11,088 nt of DNA from an uncultured bacterium (lineage in GTDB: Bacteria > Patescibacteriota > Gracilibacteria > UBA4473): NCBI GenBank assembly GCA_947311285.1, contig CAMZKS010000070.1:1-11088 (forward strand). The letters are read 5' to 3'. The position numbers and the translations under genes are program-made. Below, piece by piece: positions 5,742 through 11,088 of this stretch. The notes under the pieces were generated by a model. That model searched no databases. It was not told the origin of the DNA and was given only the letters and a program-made list of their open reading frames with translations. Each line of letters begins with the position of its first letter. Positions within the stretch are counted from its first letter, which is position 1.

Positions 5742-6056
5742 GTCTTCAATAGCTTTTTTATCATGACTTTCTCTATCCTTCACATAATTAAGCGCATTTA
5801 AAACGGTCTCTAGCTCTGAGGGCGATTGACCGAGGCGTTTTAATGTTTTTTGATTATCATCTAAGTCGTCATCGGTAATCCCGTCTAACGTCGCTTCTAA
5901 GATGGCCTGGGCTTTATTATAGGCTTCCTCGAAACTTAAAGAGGGATCTTCTTGGTAGGCGTCTTTAAGACCACTGTTGATAAGTTTTTCATACAAAACC
6001 CTCTGCTCATCAGAGAGCGTTGAAGAAGCTTCGAAAGTAGAGTTGTTTAATGCCAT
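5280..6056 (-). CDS. Helical repeat protein, 258 residues, possibly the N-terminal part of the adjacent large protein
   Basis: This is a strongly charged helical protein of unknown family, without a signal peptide or membrane helix. An N-terminal region of about 105 residues contains EEAYNKAQAIL, echoed later as EALYKEAQAIL. Then comes one full copy of the long unit (residues 106-248, with FY 106-107, W165 and DWY 225-227) and the start of a second copy (FYESDDFKK, 249-257) that breaks off at the TGA. The missing remainder of that second copy is the start of the 1192-residue protein. The ATG at 6056 sits about 12 bases after a candidate -10 box, with no Shine-Dalgarno sequence. If the frames are joined at the A6 run, the product would be about 1450 residues. 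Confidence 0.8.
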   Translation of the reverse strand: MALNNSTFEASSTLSDEQRVLYEKLINSGLKDAYQEDPSLSFEEAYNKAQAILEATLDGITDDDLDDNQKTLKRLGQSPSELETVLNALNYVKDRESHDKKAIEDFYNSPEFEALYKEAQAILGKGVRVTSKDVGALLKNGTPKEQALYKLLMSDEYKDLSKTLWKKSDFRRRILETHDEDEIKDIETFFKDLSDVPPEDQNDVKKLIEAFEKANPDYQNKAGSDWYQKQFAEHIKKLKGPELKTLQDFYESDDFKKV

Positions 6057-6068
6057 GCAAGTGTTTCA

Positions 6069-6097
6069 TTTCTAACCTTTTCTAGGCAAAATGGCAA
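6069..6097 (-). promoter_or_regulatory. Candidate promoter for the modular-protein genes
   Basis: On the minus strand TTGCCA (6097-6092, five of six -35 consensus bases) lies 17 bases before TAGAAA (6074-6069, four of six -10 bases). Transcription would start about 6 bases before the ATG at 6056, giving a very short leader. The 155-base divergent gap also holds two copies of TTCTAGG (6080-6086 and 6112-6118), 32 bases apart, which could be a binding site, though the copies are short. Confidence 0.45.
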
Positions 6098-6145
6098 TCT
6101 CAGCAATAGTCTTCTAGGTTTTAAAAAGTGTCTAAAATGAAAAAT

Positions 6146-6163
6146 CTCAAGGTTGACCTTGAG
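6146..6163 (+). promoter_or_regulatory. Hairpin in the upstream region of the ABC-F gene
   Basis: CTCAAGG (6146-6152) and CCTTGAG (6157-6163) form a perfect 7-base-pair stem with a TTGA loop, 48 bases before the ATG of the ABC-F gene. It is followed by TTTAACTG, too short a T-run for a good terminator. In a divergent intergenic region it is not needed to end either gene, so it may be an operator or a leader structure. A possible -10 box, TATAGA (6196-6201), lies after it without a clear -35. Confidence 0.4.
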
Positions 6164-6211
6164 TTTAACTGCAAGGTGACAAGTGAATTTAATTTTATAG
6201 AGTAGTGGGCG

Positions 6212-8005
6212 ATGCTATTTGTAAAAAATCTTCATAAGTCTTTTGGTGCCCAGATACTTTTTTCTGGAGCGGACTTTCAACTTAACCGTGGAGAGAAAAT
6301 CGGAATTATTGGCCGTAATGGACACGGTAAATCAACCTTAGTACGTTTATTAGAAGGGGAAGATGGTTTAGATGATGGGGAAATTATTATGCCTGAGAAC
6401 TATCGAATTGGCTCGCTTGAGCAACATTTAAACTTTACGAAAGCGACTATTACGGAAGAAGTTGCGAGTGTGCTACCGGAAGAAGAGATGCACGAAGCTT
6501 GGAGAGCAGAAAAGTTGTTGTCTGGTTTAGGGTTTGCCAATACTGATTTTAACCGGCCGGCGAGAGAGTTTTCAGGAGGATTTCAAATACGAATTAAGTT
6601 AGCCGCACTACTGCTTTCTGAGCCTGATTTATTATTGCTGGATGAACCGACTAATTACTTGGATGTAGTGGCAATTCGTTGGTTAGAACGATTTTTACGA
6701 ACGTGGAAGGGCGAGGTGATTTGTGTCTCGCATGATCATGCTTTTTTAGAACGATCCATTACCCATACCGTGGCGGTGCACCGATTAAAGCTAAAGAAAT
6801 TTAAAGGCGGACCGACCAAATGTTTAAAAGCTATTGCGTTAGAAGAAGAGGTTCATGAGCGCACCATAAAAAACGATAAAAAGGAACGTAATCGCCAAGA
6901 GAAATTTATTCGAGAGTTTCGGTGTGGGGCTCGTTCGGCTGGTTTAGTGCAGTCACGTATTAAAATGCTCGAGAAAAGAGAGAAACTAGAATCACTAACG
7001 GCGATTCCACCGATTAAGTTTACGTTTACCGAAACGGATTTTAACGGCGCGAAAATGATGGAAGCGCACAACTTGCAGTACTCGTATCCAAATGGAGAGG
7101 ATTTATTTAAAAAGATTGGTCTCGAACTCTTTCCCGGTGATCGAGTGGGAATTATTGGCGCCAATGGGAAAGGAAAAACAACCTTGCTACGAGCATTGGC
7201 CGGTGAAATTAAACCAGATTCAGGGACTTACAAAAAGCACATTAATTCGCATTTAGGCTATTTAGGGCAATCAAATATTAACACCTTAGAAGGGGGGCGC
7301 ACCATTGTTGAAGAACTACTAACGGCAAACAACGTAAGTGAACAACAAGCACGAAGTGTCGCTGGTAGTTTGTTGTTCTCAGGTGATTTGGCGTACAAAC
7401 GTATTGAAGTGTTATCGGGCGGAGAGAAAGCACGGGTTAATTTAGGTAAAATTTTATTAACACCAGTGAATGTGTTGTTACTGGACGAACCGACGAATCA
7501 TTTAGATTACGAATCGGTACAAGCGTTAATGAACGCGGTCGAAAAATTTGATGGCGCGGTGGTGTTTGTAACCCATGATGAACGATTTTTACAAACTATT
7601 GCTAAAAAATTAATTGTGTTTGATGGGGGAGAGGTAACTTCTTTTGATGGAACCTATAATCAATTTTTAACCGATGTTGGGTTTGCCTCAGAAGCGGAAG
7701 AAGTTAAATCAACACCACTTGAAAAAGCGTTGTCGGAAGCGACAGAGAGAAAGAAATCTAATAAGGAATTACAAAAATTATTACGACCGCTTAAACGGCA
7801 GCTAAAAGACTTAGAAAAAGAAATTGATAAGTTAGAGCAGTCGCAAATACTCAACAAAGATTTATTCACGAAAGCCTACCGGCAGGGGAATAAGTTGAAA
7901 ATGGAAACCTTAGGGATTGAGTACCAAGATTTACAAATTAAGTTAGAGGCTAAAATGAAAGTGTGGGACGAACTAGCGGAGCAAATTACCCCGTTAGAGG
8001 CTTAA
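6212..8005 (+). CDS. ABC-F family ATPase (ribosome-associated, Uup/YheS/EttA-like)
   Basis: This 597-residue protein has two ABC ATPase domains and no membrane segments, as in ABC-F proteins. Domain 1 has Walker A GRNGHGKST (34-42), signature FSGGFQ (120-125), Walker B LLLLDEPTN (140-148) and H-loop His174. A charged linker (about 200-262, with the QSRIK.LEK motif) is the interdomain arm that enters the ribosomal E/P-site region in this family. Domain 2 has Walker A GANGKGKTT (316-324), signature LSGGEK (401-406), Walker B LLLLDEPTNH (422-430) and His455. Residues about 500-597 form a basic C-terminal coiled coil like that of Uup. Known members relieve ribosome stalling or protect against ribosome-targeting antibiotics, and which applies here cannot be told. 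There is no Shine-Dalgarno sequence. The TAA lies 3 bases from the stop of the convergent methyltransferase gene. Confidence 0.95.
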   Translation: MLFVKNLHKSFGAQILFSGADFQLNRGEKIGIIGRNGHGKSTLVRLLEGEDGLDDGEIIMPENYRIGSLEQHLNFTKATITEEVASVLPEEEMHEAWRAEKLLSGLGFANTDFNRPAREFSGGFQIRIKLAALLLSEPDLLLLDEPTNYLDVVAIRWLERFLRTWKGEVICVSHDHAFLERSITHTVAVHRLKLKKFKGGPTKCLKAIALEEEVHERTIKNDKKERNRQEKFIREFRCGARSAGLVQSRIKMLEKREKLESLTAIPPIKFTFTETDFNGAKMMEAHNLQYSYPNGEDLFKKIGLELFPGDRVGIIGANGKGKTTLLRALAGEIKPDSGTYKKHINSHLGYLGQSNINTLEGGRTIVEELLTANNVSEQQARSVAGSLLFSGDLAYKRIEVLSGGEKARVNLGKILLTPVNVLLLDEPTNHLDYESVQALMNAVEKFDGAVVFVTHDERFLQTIAKKLIVFDGGEVTSFDGTYNQFLTDVGFASEAEEVKSTPLEKALSEATERKKSNKELQKLLRPLKRQLKDLEKEIDKLEQSQILNKDLFTKAYRQGNKLKMETLGIEYQDLQIKLEAKMKVWDELAEQITPLEA

Positions 8006-8008
8006 GAG

Positions 8009-8548
8009 TTAAACGGTATAAACTGTAATTTTAGTTTCGTCTTTGTCTGATATTTCGCCCATAAAAGTTTTGGTTTCGCCTGGCCATGATTTCATCGTAA
8101 ACACATAAGAAATAATACGGCTACTGGGTTTTAAATCGGTTAAAAATTTTTCTTTTAGTTTTTTATTCAGGCTTTCAGTCATACCAAAAACATAAACGCT
8201 ATTAGCGTCGCTTAAGTCTTGCCAAAAAATATTTTTCCATTTGATTTGGATATTTTTACAACCACTGAGTTTAGCTTTAGTCCAAGCATAAAAAAACAAA
8301 GGGCCGGCCATTTCTAGCCCAATAAGATTAGCTTTAGGATACGCTTTGGCCAGAGCAATGCTCACACGGGCATCACCACACCCCAGCTCATAAAAGGTTT
8401 CGCCATCTTTTAAATTGGCTACTTTTTTAATCAGTTCTAAGTGTCCTTTCCGGGTTGGAAAATAAGGCGCAAACACCCAAATAAAAGAAATAAGCGTGAC
8501 GAACGTCAGAAGAAATAACCCCAGCCAGATAAGTTGTTCTATAGTCAT
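8009..8548 (-). CDS. Membrane-anchored class I SAM methyltransferase, FAM173/ATPSCKMT-like
   Basis: The protein has 179 residues. A hydrophobic helix at about 7-27 is followed by APYFPT. Then comes a Rossmann methyltransferase with motif I ELGCGDAR (54-61), acidic E79 in IGLEM (end of strand 2), KNIFWQDLSDANSVYVFGM (105-123), and a C-terminal KPSSRIISYVFTMKSW strand region. The N-terminal anchor, the P.T segment, the ELGCGD motif, the DLS..VYVFG block and the RII..F...W block match the FAM173 family. Characterised eukaryotic members methylate lysines, including one in the ATP synthase c-subunit. The bacterial substrate is unknown, and a membrane-associated protein target is an inference. The gene follows the 194-residue gene by 32 bases and probably belongs to the same transcript. 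No Shine-Dalgarno sequence is visible. Confidence 0.85.
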   Translation of the reverse strand: MTIEQLIWLGLFLLTFVTLISFIWVFAPYFPTRKGHLELIKKVANLKDGETFYELGCGDARVSIALAKAYPKANLIGLEMAGPLFFYAWTKAKLSGCKNIQIKWKNIFWQDLSDANSVYVFGMTESLNKKLKEKFLTDLKPSSRIISYVFTMKSWPGETKTFMGEISDKDETKITVYTV

Positions 8549-8580
8549 TGTGAAGAGCTTAAATTAAAAAACTATGATTG

Positions 8581-9165
8581 TCATTCCTGCGAAGCTAAAA
8601 CATTACCTGCGGTCGAAAGGCGTAGGCGAGTCTGAATGGCTGAGACCATTTTATTTATTTCCCCAGCAGATTGGAGTTTATTCGCGCCCGCTTCTGCTTT
8701 CATTTGTAATGCTTTAAAATTTTCAGGAATATCAAAAAAATAGCGGTACATACTAGGGTCTTTGTGAGCCAATTCTAGCCTTACAAATTTATTCCAAAGT
8801 CCCTTAGAAGAAGTTGTTATTGTCGCAGCGCTATCGTAGTCTGAACATAAACGAATATTTCGTTTTTGAAGAGAGATTGCTGTTAAAACAAAATAAAGGG
8901 TACCGAGTCCTTTAATTCGCTCACCTTCAAAATTATCACGCAAGGTTACATTTGAATCGTTATCAAAGTGAACCAAGTCGTCGGATACTTTAGAGAGTTT
9001 GTGACATTCGCAGAGTGTTTTTCCGTCTTTATCAACTAATAGAGGCTTGTAAAAACTAGACATACTAAGTGAGTATTTCTGGAGACTTCCAATGGTTAAA
9101 ATATCCACAATCGCTTCTTCAGCCCTGCTAAGTTCTACCACTTCGGGGAAATCATCACAAGCCAT
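8581..9165 (-). CDS. Uncharacterised protein, possibly GNAT-like, coupled to the VirB4-like gene
   Basis: No family is recognised with certainty for this 194-residue protein. Residues about 83-137 read GERIKGLGTLYFVLTAISL, then a basic link, LCSDYDSAATITTSSKGLW, and NKFVRLELAHKDP. This order (glycine-rich turn, LY helix, L.SD strand, Ser-rich segment, LW helix, then L...A) resembles the acetyl-CoA-binding half of some GNAT acetyltransferases, but the evidence is weak. The first 80 residues are polar, with a CEC motif at 52-54. The C-terminal 40 residues look helical. No signal peptide or membrane helix is visible. The ATG starts one base after the TAA of the VirB4-like gene, so the two are co-transcribed and likely coupled. 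It ends with TGA. Confidence 0.75.
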   Translation of the reverse strand: MACDDFPEVVELSRAEEAIVDILTIGSLQKYSLSMSSFYKPLLVDKDGKTLCECHKLSKVSDDLVHFDNDSNVTLRDNFEGERIKGLGTLYFVLTAISLQKRNIRLCSDYDSAATITTSSKGLWNKFVRLELAHKDPSMYRYFFDIPENFKALQMKAEAGANKLQSAGEINKMVSAIQTRLRLSTAGNVLASQE

Positions 9166-9166
9166 C

Positions 9167-11088
9167 TTATTTATTCTGGTCTAACAATTCCTGAGGGTTC
9201 GTCGTCACAATTTTATCTTCCCCATAACTGGCAATAATTTGGATGGCTACATGTTGATTTCCGGCAAAGAATAAACCTTGCCCGACACCAGAGTTTAACA
9301 ATAAATATTTCTCTTGTTCGGTTAAATTAAAGACAGGCTGTAGCAGTTCCATAGCCGATGGGGCTTGTTTTAACAATAGTTGCATCGAACTATTGGTAAT
9401 AATGGGTTTCCCCCAAGGTGAGTGCATAAAATCTTCCACATCTTGGGTGATAGTGGTAATGCCTAAGTAGTATTTACGAGATCGTTTACATAAATTATGT
9501 AAAAATCGACCAGAGTCTTCATGTTGTACAATGTTCCACGCCTCGTCAATCACCAGCATGCGTCGTTTCATTTCAGAACGCACACGGTTCCAAATAAAGT
9601 TCAGTAAAATGTGCATCGAAATCGGCCGTAGTTGGTCTTCTAAATCTCGAATTCCAAAACAAAGGAGACCGGAGCTTAAATCAACATTAGTTTGTTGGCT
9701 GAACAGGCCGGAAAAAGTTCCAGTCGTATATTTTTCTAGTCGCATGGCCATACTTTTCGCCCCGTCCATAGATACCAACACATTGTGCAAATCCACCATA
9801 GTTGGCATTTGGTAAGAGGTTGGGTCTTCTAATTCGGCGGTAATCCCTTTGATGGCATAGGTTTGGTATAAAGCTTTGTCCATTAAACTTGATTCTTCTG
9901 GCGTAAGTTTTCCCAACATTAAGTTCATTAAACCACTTAAGGTAATCACACTTTCTCGCAGTAGTGTTGCGGTGTTATCGGTTCCTGGATCAAGGGATTT
10001 CGGTAAATCAAAAGGATTAATTCGGTGTGGTGAATTAAGCGAAATATTAATATAAGAACCTCCAATCGTGTGGGTTAAGGTTTCGTATTCTTTTTCCGGA
10101 TCTAAAATAATCACATCGGTATTCATCATCAATGAACGTAAAACTTCTAGCTTAACCGCGTAAGATTTCCCAGCCCCAGACTTGGCGAAAATTACCGCAT
10201 TGGCATTTTCTAGTTTGAAACGATCAAAAATAATCAGCGAATTATTATGCCTGTTAAGTCCGTATAAAATTCCTTCGTTAGAGGTCAGTGATGATGACAC
10301 AAACGGAAAAGTCGTAGAGAGGGGGCCCGTGTTCATGTTCCGAACAATATCTAAATCATCGGTACATTGCGGTAAGGTCGAATTAAACCCTCGTTCGGTT
10401 TGAAATTCCGCCGGCCGGGTTAAAACTAACAGTCCGCCTAAAATAGTTTCAAGTTGTTTGGTAACGAGTTCTAATTTTTCTTGGCTTTCAGCGTAAACAC
10501 TAAAATAAACCCCGACTTGAAAGAAACGTTCTTTCCCTCGTTGTAAATCCACCCGTAGTTGTTCCGCATCTTCTAAAGCTGTATCAAGCGCGGTATCATT
10601 AGTAATGCCTTTGCTGGCTTTCATGTGGCTACTAGCTCGCATTTGGGTTACTTTCTTTCGTAAAATACGCATCATTCGAGCGGAGTCTGTTGGGTAAATA
10701 AATAATGATAAATCAAAAGTAGCGTCAAAGTTGATAAGTTGATTTAACCAGTTTGTATCTAAGTAACGAGGATAATTATAAACATAATAGGTTTTTACGT
10801 GTGAGTTATTAAGTCGTAGCGTTCGGGGGCTGATTTCAAAAGAGCTTGGGGAAATTAAATCTTTCACGTTTATAGTGCCTTCTTGGTAAAACTTTTCAGC
10901 GGCTATAATTTTTTTTCTAAGTTCTGGAGTTAGTTTTTTTCGGTCTTTCTTCGGATCGTAGTTTTCAAATAAATCATTTAGCTCGTCAATCGGTTTATTG
11001 ATTCTAGCTGCCGCACTGGTAGTATTTTGTTTTTTTGTTTCGGCATTTTTTTTGTTTTTATCTACGTGCTGTTTCCATTTAGATTTAA
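9167..11088 (-). CDS. VirB4/TraC-type conjugation or type IV secretion ATPase (5' end outside the window)
   Basis: The frame is open from the window edge to TAA (9169-9167), giving 639 visible residues. A GTG at 10867-10865 lies in frame but 73 open codons precede it, so it is not the start. A Lys-rich segment is followed by a conserved-looking EKFYQEGTINVKDLISPSSF block (about 63-82). The VirB4 N-terminal region follows, with the NYPRYL and TFDLSLFIYP segments. The RecA-like core has Walker A AKSGAGKS (301-308; bases 10186-10163), LDPEKEYE after it, Walker B MLVIDEAW (510-517) and a TITQDVEDF motif with Q548. VirB4-type hexameric ATPases energise type IV secretion or conjugative pilus assembly at the inner membrane. 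Other T4SS parts would be expected upstream, beyond the edge. The 194-residue gene follows after one base. Confidence 0.9.
   Translation of the reverse strand, partial: KSKWKQHVDKNKKNAETKKQNTTSAAARINKPIDELNDLFENYDPKKDRKKLTPELRKKIIAAEKFYQEGTINVKDLISPSSFEISPRTLRLNNSHVKTYYVYNYPRYLDTNWLNQLINFDATFDLSLFIYPTDSARMMRILRKKVTQMRASSHMKASKGITNDTALDTALEDAEQLRVDLQRGKERFFQVGVYFSVYAESQEKLELVTKQLETILGGLLVLTRPAEFQTERGFNSTLPQCTDDLDIVRNMNTGPLSTTFPFVSSSLTSNEGILYGLNRHNNSLIIFDRFKLENANAVIFAKSGAGKSYAVKLEVLRSLMMNTDVIILDPEKEYETLTHTIGGSYINISLNSPHRINPFDLPKSLDPGTDNTATLLRESVITLSGLMNLMLGKLTPEESSLMDKALYQTYAIKGITAELEDPTSYQMPTMVDLHNVLVSMDGAKSMAMRLEKYTTGTFSGLFSQQTNVDLSSGLLCFGIRDLEDQLRPISMHILLNFIWNRVRSEMKRRMLVIDEAWNIVQHEDSGRFLHNLCKRSRKYYLGITTITQDVEDFMHSPWGKPIITNSSMQLLLKQAPSAMELLQPVFNLTEQEKYLLLNSGVGQGLFFAGNQHVAIQIIASYGEDKIVTTNPQELLDQNK

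Noticed and set aside
496..9165. Reassignment of UGA to glycine, as in some candidate-phylum bacteria
   Set aside because: TGA ends three genes here (496-498, 5280-5282, 8581-8583) at sensible C-termini, and no conserved glycine in the recognised proteins is encoded by an in-frame TGA.
10865..10867. GTG as the start codon of the VirB4-like gene
   Set aside because: The frame stays open for 73 further codons to the window edge and those residues look like part of the same protein.

Overview
This window looks like chromosomal DNA of a bacterium with a compact, AT-rich genome, plausibly a member of the Patescibacteria (candidate phyla radiation). That placement is an inference. It rests on the AT-rich coding DNA, genes separated by 0-32 bases, starts without Shine-Dalgarno sequences, a VirB4/TraC-type ATPase of the kind common in that group, and large proteins I cannot assign to a family. 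TGA ends three genes and TAG ends two, so I see no sign of stop-codon reassignment. No phage, transposon or CRISPR signature is visible.

Left part (1-1630): the 3' end of gatB (amidotransferase subunit B), then a one-helix membrane protein, both on the plus strand. Convergent to them is a minus-strand pair: an AHSA1/SRPBCC-fold protein and a 98-residue unknown, joined TAG-ATG with no gap and in the same frame. Upstream of that pair lies a gene-free stretch dense in inverted repeats, containing a strong terminator hairpin, and then a tRNA-Ser(UGA) gene.

Middle part (1705-6056): two minus-strand genes overlapping by four bases encode 258 and 1192 residues. They appear to form one modular protein system: about 130-residue helical units, then three roughly 75-residue repeats, a globular segment, a very acidic linker of about 240 residues and a C-terminal domain. 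One of the 130-residue units runs across the gene boundary, which lies at an A6 run. Adding a single A would fuse the two frames. This is the most interesting feature of the window and may be an undescribed protein architecture, a frameshifted gene or a sequence error.

Right part (6212-11088): a plus-strand ABC-F ATPase, divergent from the modular pair, then a minus-strand operon-like run. That run reads VirB4/TraC-like ATPase (5' end beyond the window), a 194-residue protein with a weak GNAT-like look starting 1 base later, and a membrane-anchored FAM173-like methyltransferase. The ABC-F and methyltransferase genes converge with 3 bases between their stop codons. All family assignments come from motifs read by eye.
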